Origin: Terriglobales bacterium
Lineage (GTDB): Bacteria; Acidobacteriota; Terriglobia; Terriglobales; Acidobacteriaceae
Direction: 5' to 3'
Length of the DNA stretch: 64,000 nucleotides
Assembly (NCBI GenBank): GCA_025462725.1
Contig: JAOAPE010000003.1
Coordinates: 186,001-250,000, forward strand
A model generated the notes under the pieces. That model had not been told where the DNA came from. It did no database searches and saw only the letters and a program-made list of their open reading frames with translations. Below are positions 45,780 through 54,855 of the stretch, piece after piece (the stretch's first letter is position 1; every line of letters begins with the position of its first letter). Made by a program: the position numbers and the translations under genes.

Positions 45780-48700
45780 CTAAACGACGAAGTATTTGGC
45801 GCTGGGATGGTGGACGACGATGCTGGATGTGCTCTGCTCTGGCTCGAGTTGAAACGTCTCCGTCAGGCGCACACCGATATTTTTCACCGGATCGAGCAGC
45901 GCGAAAAGTTGCGTCTGGTCTTCGAGGTTAGGGCATGCGGGGTATCCGAATGAATAGCGGGAGCCACGATACTTTTGGTGGAAGAGGTCGCTGATCCGCG
46001 GAGAATCTTCATTCGAAATTCCCAAGTCTTCGCGCATTTTCTTGTGATTGAGTTCGGCGAGAGCTTCGGCGGTTTCGACACTCAACCCGTGTAGGTAGAG
46101 ATATCGGGTGTAGTCGCCGGAATCAAAGAGCGCTTTCGTCAGCTCCGATGCGCGGTCACCGACGGTGACGAGAGAGAGTCCGATGACGTCATACTTGCCG
46201 TCGGCGCGCGGCTCAAAGAAATCAGAGATGCAAAGTTTGCGTCCTTCGCGCTGGCGGGGAAATGTGAATCGCTGGAGTTCCTTCGCATTTGCGTTGCTGC
46301 GGTTCGGGTCTGCAGCGTCAATTGATGTGGGATCGTAGACAATGACGGAGTTGCCGTACGCGTTGCAGGGGAAATATCCGTAAACGGTCTTCGCGTCAAA
46401 CCAGTTGTCGCGGATGCACTCTTCTTCAAGCTCCGCGAGGATGGGGCGGTACTTCTCTTCCACTAATCGCTTGTAATCTTCCGCCGATGCGGTCTTCAAC
46501 TGCCACTGGTTTTTGAACAGCGCAGTCTCGTTGATGTACTGAAAGACCTCGCGGAGATCCCAATCTTTCTTCGTGCGCACGCCCAAGAATGGTGGCTTGG
46601 GGAAATCCGGAGGGGGGCCGACAACGGGTGAGCGCTCGGTGGAGACGCTGGCTTCACCATAGTTGGCGACAGCTGTTGCTGCCTGCGCGAGTTGCTTGCG
46701 CGTGCGTCCTTCGGTGAGACGGGATTGCTTTTTGCCATCTTCGGTGCTGAGGTCGTCCATGACGTGGAGTCCGTCGAAGGCATCGTTCGCGTAGAAGACA
46801 GCTTCGTGATACTCCGCGCGGAGGTCGTCCTCAACATACTTCCGTGTGAGTGCAGCGCCGCCGCAAATAACCGGGAAGTTTAGTCCCTGCTGCTGAAGGT
46901 CTTGCAGCACGTACTTCATCTCCAGCGTGGACTTCACCAGAAGTCCGCTCAAGCCGATGGCGTCAGCGCCGTGCTGCTGCGCGGCGTTGATGATGGCGTC
47001 GGCAGGCTGCTTGATGCCGAGATTGATCACCTTGTATCCGTTGTTGGTGAGGATAATGTCGACGAGATTCTTGCCAATGTCATGAACATCGCCCTTCACC
47101 GTGGCCAGCACAATAGTTCCCTTTTGCGAACCTTCGACTTTTTCCATCTTCGGCTCGAGATAGGCGACAGCAGCTTTCATCACCGCAGCGGAATCGAGCA
47201 CGGAGGGAAGCTGCATCTTGCGCGCACCGAATAGTTCGCCGACTGTCCTCATGCCGTCGAGCAAGACGGTGTTGATGAGATCGAGCGGCGTGTATTTAGT
47301 CAATGCGCGTTCAAGTATCTCTTCCAGGGTTTGCTTCTTCGCGCCGGAACTTATTGCGCGTTCGCCATTGATGATGCAATGCTTCAGCTGGTCTTCGACG
47401 GAGAGACTGTCGAGGGTGCTGTCGGCAATGTCTGCCTTCTTCTCCATCCCCGAGAAGAACTGCATATAAGTCTGGAGCGGATCGCCGTTGGTACGGTCCT
47501 GAAAAATGAGCTTGCGCGCGAGGTCAACTTCAGCTTCAGGTATCTTGTACAACGGGTAGATTTTGCTGTAATTAATGATGGCGGCATCGAGTCCACGGTC
47601 GACGGCTTCCTTAAGGAAAACGCTGTTCAGCACGCGGCGCGAATATGCAGACAGGCCAAAGCTGATGTTGCTGATTCCGAGAATTGTCTTTACGCCGGGC
47701 AGTTCCCTCTTAATGGCTTCGACGGCTTTCAGCGTCTCAATACCCGCGCTGCGGTACTCCTCTTGCCCGGTGGAGATGGGCAAGGTGAGCGCGTCAAAGA
47801 TCAAATCCACAGGACGAATGCCGTACTTCTCAGTGGCGAGTTTGTAGATGCGCTTGGCCACCGCGAGTTTCTTTTCCGCAGTGAGGGCCATGCCATCTTC
47901 GTCGATGGTCAACGCGATAACAGCCGCGCCGTAGCGTTTGGCCATAGGCAGAACTTTGGAAGTTCGCTTCTCGCCATCTTCCAGATTGATGGAGTTGATG
48001 ATCGCCTTGCCGGGAATCCGTTTGAGAGCCTCTTCGATGACCGGCGCTTCCGTCGAGTCAACGAGAATGGGCGCGGGAACGCGGGTGGCGATCTTCTCGA
48101 GAACATTGTTCATGTAGGCCATCTCGTCCTCGCCAACAATCGCGCAGCAGAGGTCGAGCATGTGTGAACCTTCGTTCACCAACTTCTTGGAGAGCGCGAG
48201 AATGTCGTCGTACTTACCGCCACGCACCAGGCGGCGAAAGTGCTTCATCTGCGTGGTGGTGTTCATCTCCTCGGCAACGACGACTGGCTGGCCATCGAGC
48301 TCGAGCGGGACTGCGGTGTACGCGCTTGATGCCGCGCCGACGGGCTTGTTATCGCGATGAAGAGGCTTTAGAGAGGCGCAGGTTTCAACGACGGCTGCTA
48401 AATGTTTCGGAGTGGTGCCGCAGCATCCGCCGACGATGTTGACTCCGTACTCGGTGATGAATCGTTTGTGGTACTCGGCGAGTTCTTCGGGCTGAAGCGC
48501 ATAATGCGCGCGTCCGCCCACGTTCTGCGGAAGTCCGGCGTTAGGCAGAACGGATAGATACTTTGTCGAGTTGTGTCCGAGATAACGGACAGCGTCGTTC
48601 ATCTCTTTCGGACCGGTGGCGCAGTTCAGTCCGATGATGTCGATGTCATAAGGCTCGAGCGCAGTTAATGCCGCCCCGATTTCAGTGCCGAGAAGCATGG

Positions 48701-49286
48701 TGCCGGTGGCTTCGAGGGTGACCTGCACCTGAACCGGAATGCGCTTGCCGGTTGCGTCCATCGCATCAAATGCCGCGGCGACTGCAATCTTGGTTTGCAG
48801 CAGATCCTGCGAAGTCTCGATAAGAAGGACATCTACGCCAGCATCGATCAGCGCAGTCATTTGCTCGACGTAGCTGGCGAGCATCGCGTCAAAGCCAATG
48901 TGTCCGAGCGAGGGAAGTTTTGTTGTGGGGCCGACGGAGCCGGCGACAAATCGCGGCTTGTCCTTTGTCGAGTACTCGTTCGCGGCTTCACGCGCGAGCT
49001 TCACGGCGGCCATGTTGATCTCACGGACTTTGTCCTGAAGGTCGTATTCGCCGAGAACGATGTTCGTGGCGCCGAAGGTGTTGGTTTCGACGATGTCGCA
49101 ACCGACTTTTAGATAGTTCGCATGGATATCGCGAATCACATCCGGACGGCTGAGCACGAGGATCTCGCTGCATCCTTCTTTGTCCCAATAATCTGCAAGC
49201 GTGAGATTGCGCTCTTGGATGGATGTGCCCATCGCACCGTCATAGATGATGACGCGCTCACGCAGAAGATTTAGGAACTCGCTCAT
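45780..49286 (-). CDS. metH: Cobalamin-dependent methionine synthase
   Basis: 1168 aa, full-length. Transfers methyl from 5-methyltetrahydrofolate via cobalamin to homocysteine. Homocysteine domain about 1-315 with zinc Cys in GLNCATGP and VGGCCGTTP. Pterin domain about 335-610 (VGEDEMAYMNN, MLDLCCAIVG). B12 cap and binding domain about 630-880, with DVHDIGKNLV providing the cobalt-ligating His and a GLSGLLVKS loop. SAM-dependent activation domain about 930-1165 (RYSFGYPACPNLEDQ). No cobalamin riboswitch is visible upstream; the 84-bp gap to nuoI holds only a small GCCTGA/TCAGGC hairpin. Confidence 0.98.
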   Translation of the reverse strand: MSEFLNLLRERVIIYDGAMGTSIQERNLTLADYWDKEGCSEILVLSRPDVIRDIHANYLKVGCDIVETNTFGATNIVLGEYDLQDKVREINMAAVKLAREAANEYSTKDKPRFVAGSVGPTTKLPSLGHIGFDAMLASYVEQMTALIDAGVDVLLIETSQDLLQTKIAVAAAFDAMDATGKRIPVQVQVTLEATGTMLLGTEIGAALTALEPYDIDIIGLNCATGPKEMNDAVRYLGHNSTKYLSVLPNAGLPQNVGGRAHYALQPEELAEYHKRFITEYGVNIVGGCCGTTPKHLAAVVETCASLKPLHRDNKPVGAASSAYTAVPLELDGQPVVVAEEMNTTTQMKHFRRLVRGGKYDDILALSKKLVNEGSHMLDLCCAIVGEDEMAYMNNVLEKIATRVPAPILVDSTEAPVIEEALKRIPGKAIINSINLEDGEKRTSKVLPMAKRYGAAVIALTIDEDGMALTAEKKLAVAKRIYKLATEKYGIRPVDLIFDALTLPISTGQEEYRSAGIETLKAVEAIKRELPGVKTILGISNISFGLSAYSRRVLNSVFLKEAVDRGLDAAIINYSKIYPLYKIPEAEVDLARKLIFQDRTNGDPLQTYMQFFSGMEKKADIADSTLDSLSVEDQLKHCIINGERAISSGAKKQTLEEILERALTKYTPLDLINTVLLDGMRTVGELFGARKMQLPSVLDSAAVMKAAVAYLEPKMEKVEGSQKGTIVLATVKGDVHDIGKNLVDIILTNNGYKVINLGIKQPADAIINAAQQHGADAIGLSGLLVKSTLEMKYVLQDLQQQGLNFPVICGGAALTRKYVEDDLRAEYHEAVFYANDAFDGLHVMDDLSTEDGKKQSRLTEGRTRKQLAQAATAVANYGEASVSTERSPVVGPPPDFPKPPFLGVRTKKDWDLREVFQYINETALFKNQWQLKTASAEDYKRLVEEKYRPILAELEEECIRDNWFDAKTVYGYFPCNAYGNSVIVYDPTSIDAADPNRSNANAKELQRFTFPRQREGRKLCISDFFEPRADGKYDVIGLSLVTVGDRASELTKALFDSGDYTRYLYLHGLSVETAEALAELNHKKMREDLGISNEDSPRISDLFHQKYRGSRYSFGYPACPNLEDQTQLFALLDPVKNIGVRLTETFQLEPEQSTSSIVVHHPSAKYFVV

Positions 49287-49370
49287 AAGGTTCGCCTGAA
49301 CTCTCAGGCTATTACTAGATTAATTGTGACTGGATTCTTTTGACTACCGAAGAGGCTCTCCGGTTGCAAC

Positions 49371-49841
49371 TTACTTGGCCATAGCCATAGGCGAGATCTG
49401 CGTGAGTAGCTGCTCTTTGCGATAGACCAGATTGCTTGCATTGAAAGTGGCCAATTCGAATCCGTGACCGTGAGTGATGGCGTCTGTGGGGCAAGCCTCG
49501 ACGCAGTATCCGCAGAAGATACAGCGGTTGTAGTCAATGTTATAGACAGTTGCGTAGCGTTCCGCGCCGCTGATTCGATGTTCGTCAGTGTTCTCAGCAG
49601 CCTCAATGTAGATACAATTCGAAGGACACGCAGCCGCGCAGAGGAAACATGCGACACATTTCTCAAGTCCGTTTTCGTCGCGCTGAAGGACGTGGAGCCC
49701 GCGGAAACGCTCTTGAAACACTGCGCCTTTGGTCGGCCCGGGCCCGTCAGGATAGTTTTCAACGACGGTCGGGGCGAACATCTCCATAAAGGTGATGGAC
49801 ATTCCCTTGGCAAAGGCAGCTATGTCGCGAACGAAGGACAT
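49371..49841 (-). CDS. nuoI: NADH-quinone oxidoreductase subunit I (stand-alone)
   Basis: 156 aa ferredoxin-like subunit carrying two [4Fe-4S] clusters (N6a/N6b): CVACFLCAAACPSNC (residues 62-76) and CIFCGYCVEACPTDA (107-121). Characteristic FRGLHVLQRDENGLEKC precedes the first cluster. Normally part of complex I. Here it is separated from other nuo genes and placed with a membrane protein and metH, so it may be a second copy or part of a split operon. Read from ATG 49841, 2 bp after the membrane-protein gene. Confidence 0.93.
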   Translation of the reverse strand: MSFVRDIAAFAKGMSITFMEMFAPTVVENYPDGPGPTKGAVFQERFRGLHVLQRDENGLEKCVACFLCAAACPSNCIYIEAAENTDEHRISGAERYATVYNIDYNRCIFCGYCVEACPTDAITHGHGFELATFNASNLVYRKEQLLTQISPMAMAK

Positions 49842-49843
49842 GG

Positions 49844-50782
49844 TTAAGAGTATAAAGCATCGGGTGCTTGGGAGTCAGCAGTCGAGTGCTCGTGTTGGTT
49901 CGCGGGAAACCTGAAGTTGTAAACGAGCGCATATCCAATCATAGCGATGGGCTGAACGAGCGCCGCCCCTGCAATCTCAAGATAAAAGACACTGCTATAA
50001 AGGCCCGGGATTCCAGCTCCGTTGAATCCGCGGAAGATAAACCAACGCAACGCTAAAGAAAGCAAGTAAGACGAGAGTTCGGCTTCTATGAAAAGTCCGA
50101 GCATCACAAGCGACTTGCCTTCCGTTAGCTTGAAACTTCGCTTGAGCGACTCCCGAATGCCAAGACGTTCAAACGTGGCAACGGGTATAGCCAGCACGAA
50201 CGGCAAAACTATAACCGCAACGAGGAGAGCAACAAACAGACCCATAAGGTAGCCCGCTATAGATGCAGTCGGCTGTAGAAATTTCTGGATGAATTGGTAA
50301 ACGCCGATGAACAGCGCAAAGAAAATCAGAAATCCCACGATGATGATTTTTGCGTAAAGATAGCCCGCGACCGCAAGAAAACGTCCAGGCTCTTCGCGAG
50401 CGTGATTGAAACATTCTTCCGGATCGACAGATCGCCCCTTGGAAAGCGCGTTCACAGCGACTGTTACCGCCGAAAAGGCAAAGGCCCAGCATAACCACAT
50501 TCCAAAAAATCCCGCATGCTTTAATGCCGTCGCTTCCCAGACAATGTTGCTGTGCTGAATTGTGCGGATGCCTTCAATTGTCCTTGGAATGTCGCGAGTC
50601 AGATAGTCGATGCGGTTAGCTGCCGCCCACATAAAAAATGTGCCGACTAAGGAGGGTAAGACCACTAACGATGCGAATAGTCGAAAGTGTTTGAGGTAGA
50701 GTTTGAGCGCATACACGAGTACGGCGTGGGTCACTGGCGGATGATCAAGTTCCGGTCCTAGCAGTTCTCTGTCGGTCGTCAT
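49844..50782 (-). CDS. Multi-pass membrane protein of unknown function
   Basis: 312 aa with about six hydrophobic helices (for example FASLVVLPSLVGTFFMWAA, IIVGFLIFFALFIGVYQFI, YLMGLFVALLVAVIVLPFV, GAALVQPIAMIGYALVYNF). The sequence around FERLGIRESLKRSFKLTEGK resembles the amphipathic segment of glycerophosphoryl-diester-phosphodiesterase membrane domain / YciC-like proteins. No catalytic motif. Lies 9 bp after ubiD and 2 bp before nuoI. Confidence 0.8.
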   Translation of the reverse strand: MTTDRELLGPELDHPPVTHAVLVYALKLYLKHFRLFASLVVLPSLVGTFFMWAAANRIDYLTRDIPRTIEGIRTIQHSNIVWEATALKHAGFFGMWLCWAFAFSAVTVAVNALSKGRSVDPEECFNHAREEPGRFLAVAGYLYAKIIIVGFLIFFALFIGVYQFIQKFLQPTASIAGYLMGLFVALLVAVIVLPFVLAIPVATFERLGIRESLKRSFKLTEGKSLVMLGLFIEAELSSYLLSLALRWFIFRGFNGAGIPGLYSSVFYLEIAGAALVQPIAMIGYALVYNFRFPANQHEHSTADSQAPDALYS

Positions 50783-50791
50783 AGAGTCGAG

Positions 50792-52390
50792 CTACTCTAT
50801 CCCTAGATCCTTCCACTTCTTATCCACAGCGGCTTTGGTTTGTTCGTCCATGCGAATCTCGTCAGGCCAAGGGCGGGTGAATCCCTCTGTCGCCCACTTG
50901 CGAGTGGCGTCGATGCCCATCTTTGAGCCGTAGTTGGGCATACGCGAGGCGTGGTCGAGTGAATCGACCGGCCCCATTGTGAATTGGATATCGCGCTCGG
51001 GGTCGATGTGGTTGAGCGCTTTGAGAGTAACGTCGGCGATGTCTTGCACATCAACGTCTTCGTCCACAACAACGATGCACTTGGTGAACATCGCTTGCCC
51101 CAGCGCCCAAATGCCACTCATAACTTTGCGCGCGTGTCCCGGATACGACTTCTTAATCGAGACGATCATCAGGTTGTGGAAGACGCCTTCAATGGGAAGG
51201 TTGACGTCCACGATCTCTGGGAGCGTCAGACGCATAAGCGGAAGGAAGATTCGCTCGACGGCTTTGCCCATGTACGCGTCTTCCATCGGTGGCTTGCCGA
51301 CGATGGTGGTGGCATAAATAGGATTCTTGCGGTTCGTAATGCAGGTGACGTGGAAGACAGGGTATTCGTCGGCGAGCGAGTAGAAACCGGTGTGATCGCC
51401 GAAGGGGCCTTCGGTGCGAAGCTCGTCGAGATTCACATAGCCTTCGAGAACGTATTCTGCGTTCGCGGGAACTTCGAGATCGACGGTCTCGCACTTCACG
51501 AGTTCGATCGGTTTTTGGCGGAGGAATCCGGCGACGATAAATTCTTCGATGTCCGGCGGAGCGGGAACAATTGCGGAAAATGTCAGCGCTGGATCGGTTC
51601 CAATCACTACGGCTACTTCCAGCTTTCCACTTGGACGCTCTCCTTCGGCCAACACCGAGCCACCCAGTGAGCGCGCCATGATGTCCACCGCACCTGCGCG
51701 AGAAGCACTGGTTCCTGGAGTCGAAGCGACCGTGGATTGCGTTGCTGCCATGCGCATCATGTCACGATAGTGTTCAGCGGCGACTTTCTGCCGCTGCCAA
51801 TGCATTCCGGCGCTGCGCTCGTCATACACCTGCATGCGATACATGCCGACATTGCGCTTCCCAGTTCGCGGGTCGCGGGTGATGACGCAGGGGAGCGTAA
51901 TGAATCGTCCCCCGTCTTGCGGCCAGCATTTCAGGACAGGCAAATCGAGCAGCGAGAAGTTGTCCTTCTTGATGACTTCCTTGCAGGGGCCGGTGGCAAC
52001 TGTCTTTGGAAAGAACTTGCCGAATTCGGCGAGCATCGGCAGCATCTTCACTTTTTCCAGAAATCCTTCAGGGGATTTCATATTCATCAACTGATGGATT
52101 CGTCCGGAGACTTCTTCTAGCGCGTCCACTTGCAAGGCAAGCTTCATACGCGATTCCGAGCCGAACTGGTTGATCAGTACCTGTGCGCCAGAATGTCCTT
52201 TGACGTTTTCGAACAGCAGAGCGGGCCCGCCTGCCTTCATCTTCGAAAGGGTTCCCGGCTTACCGGCCTTCGAAACTCGGTCAGTGATCTCAGTGATCTC
52301 AAGTATGGGATCGACTTCAGCGCGGACGCGCTTCAGCTCTCCGGCGCGTTCCAGGGCGGCGATCCATTCGCGCAAATCTGAGTAGGCCAA
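50792..52390 (-). CDS. UbiD family (prenylated-FMN) decarboxylase
   Basis: 532 aa, close to the length of UbiD/menaquinone-pathway decarboxylases. Family features: DLREWIAALERAGELKRVRAEVD at the N-terminus, the ITRDPRTGKRNVGMYRMQVYD region that binds prenyl-FMN phosphate and Mn/K, and the catalytic Glu-Arg-Glu region ending in EGPFGDHTGFYS with RTEGPFG. It removes a carboxyl group from an aromatic or quinone precursor. First gene of the run ubiD-membrane protein-nuoI-metH, so a quinone link with nuoI is plausible. UbiX (flavin prenyltransferase) is not in the window. Confidence 0.92.
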   Translation of the reverse strand: MAYSDLREWIAALERAGELKRVRAEVDPILEITEITDRVSKAGKPGTLSKMKAGGPALLFENVKGHSGAQVLINQFGSESRMKLALQVDALEEVSGRIHQLMNMKSPEGFLEKVKMLPMLAEFGKFFPKTVATGPCKEVIKKDNFSLLDLPVLKCWPQDGGRFITLPCVITRDPRTGKRNVGMYRMQVYDERSAGMHWQRQKVAAEHYRDMMRMAATQSTVASTPGTSASRAGAVDIMARSLGGSVLAEGERPSGKLEVAVVIGTDPALTFSAIVPAPPDIEEFIVAGFLRQKPIELVKCETVDLEVPANAEYVLEGYVNLDELRTEGPFGDHTGFYSLADEYPVFHVTCITNRKNPIYATTIVGKPPMEDAYMGKAVERIFLPLMRLTLPEIVDVNLPIEGVFHNLMIVSIKKSYPGHARKVMSGIWALGQAMFTKCIVVVDEDVDVQDIADVTLKALNHIDPERDIQFTMGPVDSLDHASRMPNYGSKMGIDATRKWATEGFTRPWPDEIRMDEQTKAAVDKKWKDLGIE

Positions 52391-52531
52391 GCTGTGAGTC
52401 TCCGGTAAGGAATTCGATGTCTGGTGAACTGTCGATTATACCCAGTTCAAAGGGGCGGCTCTGCAACTCCCGAGATGCTGACTACATCGTAGTAGGTGAG
52501 CAAGTCATATCCTTGGAGCAACATCCCACCC

Positions 52532-53653
52532 ATGTCAGCTTTGCATAGTTCTGTAGTGCCGTTCAGCACGACCACGGTCGACGCCAGCGAGACCGCGCTT
52601 ATCAACTGCCTGTTGGACCTGACGTTGAATCCGTATCCCACGGCAAAGGCTTTGGGATTTGTGAGCAGTCTGCATTGCAGCCAACGCAAAGAGTTTCTGA
52701 GATTGGCGAATATGCACCATGTGGTCATCCGCGCTCTGGAGCCTGTATGCAAAGCGGCGGCCGCGAACGGAGACGTGGAAGTATTAAAGTGGGCTAATGA
52801 TGCTATCGCCCAAGAGAAGGCGCGGGTAGCGAATGCTCTTGCTTATCTGCATCAGGTTTGCACGGAGTTGGAAGCGGCTGACATTCCGATCACGGTGATG
52901 AAGTCGCTGGATCACTATCCTGACTTGGGCAGCGACCTTGATCTCTACACCACTGCGACATCAACGCGCGTAGTTGCGGTAATGAAAGAGAAGTTCAATG
53001 CAACAGAGATGGACCGAAGCTGGGGAGACCGTATCGCCCAAAAGTGGAATTTCTCCATCCCGGGATTGCCGGAAGCGATAGAGATCCACGTGCAGCGGTT
53101 GGGACAGATGGGCGAGCACCGTGCACTGGCTCGCCGATTCAATTCAAGGCGCGTCACGAAGTCAGTTGAGGGAAAAGAGTTCTTTGTTCCTGCTCCCGAA
53201 GAACGAATCATTGTCGCGACGCTGCAACGGATGTACCGTCACTTCTACTTCCGTGTCTGCGATGTTGTGAACTCTACAGCAATCGTTGATTCTGGCGTGC
53301 TGGACGTTGTGGAACTGAAGCGAGCGACCGAGCACTCGGGGATATGGGCGGGTACGGCGAGCTATCTTAATGTCGTGTCAGACCTCGCGAAGCGACATCG
53401 CGGGCATGGTCTGCGATTGCCCGCGCTGGTGACGCAGTCATCCGTTTGTGGCGGCGACCAGATTTATGTGAAGAACAGCTTCCTGCGTGTTCCGATCCTC
53501 TCCTGCGGAGCGAACCTATACTCGGGGCAGATCACCAAAGCGTCGTTCAATGGGGATGTTGCCGGCACTTTCCGCCTGGGACTGCTTCCCTATTTGGCGG
53601 CTGCAGCGGCGGTTTCATACAAGCTGACTGGTAGCGATAAGGGTATCTGGTAG
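52532..53653 (+). CDS. Nucleotidyltransferase family protein (PF14907-like)
   Basis: 373 aa from ATG 52532; an in-frame GTG at 52496 is the alternative start. The nucleotidyltransferase signature is in DIPITVMKSLDHYP followed by LGSDLDLYT, giving the Asp pair that binds metal, with an R-rich C-terminal region (RRFNSRRVTKSVEGKEFF). Members often sit in surface-polysaccharide or peptide-modification loci, which is not evident here. The C-terminal part contains a hydrophobic stretch (FRLGLLPYLAAAAAVSYK). Confidence 0.75.
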   Translation: MSALHSSVVPFSTTTVDASETALINCLLDLTLNPYPTAKALGFVSSLHCSQRKEFLRLANMHHVVIRALEPVCKAAAANGDVEVLKWANDAIAQEKARVANALAYLHQVCTELEAADIPITVMKSLDHYPDLGSDLDLYTTATSTRVVAVMKEKFNATEMDRSWGDRIAQKWNFSIPGLPEAIEIHVQRLGQMGEHRALARRFNSRRVTKSVEGKEFFVPAPEERIIVATLQRMYRHFYFRVCDVVNSTAIVDSGVLDVVELKRATEHSGIWAGTASYLNVVSDLAKRHRGHGLRLPALVTQSSVCGGDQIYVKNSFLRVPILSCGANLYSGQITKASFNGDVAGTFRLGLLPYLAAAAAVSYKLTGSDKGIW

Positions 53654-53795
53654 TAGCCGAGCCGGAGACCGGTATCAGACCGTTTTAGAAGTAAACCATC
53701 GTCTAACCTGTGACCGCATCCGCGTGGATTCCCGCTGAGCTTGCAATTAGCCTCATTAAAGGGTAAGTTGCAGGAACCCCAGCGGACGGGTACTA

Positions 53796-54413
53796 ATGCG
53801 ACAGCGGTTCATCTTCGCTCTGATTTGTTTGGTGGCAATGACGGTCTCCGTCAAGGCAGATTCGATCTTCTTGAGCGGCACCATACTCAATGCAGATCAG
53901 GTCAACCTGCATAATTTCACCATCTTAAAGAGTGGAGTGTACTCATTCCGGTTTGCGGGCACTGCCGATTTTGATCCGAATTTCTCACTCTTCTCTAACA
54001 ATGGGAATCATCACATTATCTCTGGCGACGATTCTGCAGCCGGATTGTTCCCGTATTTCGAAGTGTCGCTGCCTGCAGATCCTTACACCATAAGCGTTGC
54101 CATCTGCTGCACATTCGCGAACGCCACAAATGTTGAGATGAACACCATCTACGATGCTTATGATGGTTTCGGAAACTGGGGAAATTGGTTTGCCTTCGGC
54201 GGAACTGGAAAACTGGCCGATGGGTTCACCAATTACGGCTGCGTTTTTGACGGCGTGCAGCAAGGCCCTGAGTGTAATATGCCCGGGAATTACATGGTAG
54301 AAATCGCTTACGTTGAGCCACCGACGGCTCCGGTCCCGGAGCCGACAAGCCTGCTCTTGCTGGGGACGGGCCTCCTGGGGTTTGCAGGACGCACCCGCAA
54401 AAACAAGTATTAG
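53796..54413 (+). CDS. PEP-CTERM sorting-domain protein
   Basis: 205 aa exported protein. Signal peptide residues 1-21 (LICLVAMTVSVKAD). Mid-region beta-rich (FAGTADFDPNFSLFSNNGN). The C-terminus is a textbook PEP-CTERM anchor: VPEPTSLLLLGTGLLGFAGR followed by a basic tail (TRKNKY). It should be recognised by an exosortase and linked to exopolysaccharide-associated surface. Exosortase is not in the window. Confidence 0.88.
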   Translation: MRQRFIFALICLVAMTVSVKADSIFLSGTILNADQVNLHNFTILKSGVYSFRFAGTADFDPNFSLFSNNGNHHIISGDDSAAGLFPYFEVSLPADPYTISVAICCTFANATNVEMNTIYDAYDGFGNWGNWFAFGGTGKLADGFTNYGCVFDGVQQGPECNMPGNYMVEIAYVEPPTAPVPEPTSLLLLGTGLLGFAGRTRKNKY

Positions 54414-54446
54414 CCTCTGCAGCAAATCCACGACAACAACTTAATT

Positions 54447-54521
54447 TGGAGCGGGAGACCGGGATCGAACCGGCGACATCCAGCTTGGGAAGCTGGCGTT
54501 CTACCGCTGAACTACTCCCGC
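54447..54521 (-). tRNA. tRNA-Gly (anticodon CCC)
   Basis: 75 nt with encoded CCA, minus strand. Acceptor GCGGGAG/CTCCCGC, D-arm with AGTTCAGCGGTAGAA, anticodon stem CCAGC/GCTGG with loop TTCCCAA (anticodon CCC), T-arm GCCGGTTCGATCCCGGT. The 5' part of the gene plus leader is duplicated 102 bp away on the 5' side. Confidence 0.96.
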
Positions 54522-54528
54522 CCGGTAG

Positions 54529-54630
54529 TGGTTAGATTGTAGATCCTTCTGCCCCGCTACGCGTGGCATCAGGATTTCGCCTGCGGACTCCCGCAAGCCT
54601 TGCGGCTTGCTCACGCCCGCAAAACGGCTC
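54529..54630. mobile_element. Palindromic mini-element beside tRNA-Gly
   Basis: 102-bp segment homologous to the one after tRNA-Leu, same plus-strand orientation and same right end (CGGCTC then the tRNA copy). It contains its own perfect CCGCAAG-C-CTTGCGG hairpin within the outer TGCGG...CCGCA pair. No coding potential. Confidence 0.6.
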
Positions 54631-54669
54631 AAGCTGGCGTTCTACCGCTGAACTACTCCCGCCCGGTAG
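54631..54669 (-). repeat. Exact duplicate of the 5' part of tRNA-Gly
   Basis: 39-bp exact copy of 54490-54528. It covers 7 nt of 5' leader and the tRNA from its first base through U33 of the anticodon loop. It ends between U33 and C34, so the breakpoint is inside the anticodon loop. Because the gene is on the minus strand, this half-copy lies upstream of the intact gene in transcription order. Confidence 0.95.
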
Positions 54670-54855
54670 ATGACAACGCGAACCATTCTAGCAGTTCGAA
54701 AAGTAAGTTGCCTTTCAGGCACTCACGGATTCTAGAATCCAACTTACGTTGACATTCCAATCTGCATCCAAAACAAACGAGAGTCTGTCAAACAGAGTTC
54801 TTTCCTCCTCGGTTCGGATGTCCGCAAAAACCTAATCTGTAAAAGAATCGAAACT

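Noticed and set aside
47331-48167. 278-codon plus-strand open frame opposite metH
   Set aside because: Antisense shadow of the pterin-binding domain of metH.
49287-49370. Possible cobalamin or SAM riboswitch upstream of metH
   Set aside because: Only 84 bp and no B12-box or S-box conserved elements; only a short hairpin is present.
54631-54669. Second tRNA-Gly gene
   Set aside because: Only the 5' half is present; no T-arm or 3' acceptor strand.
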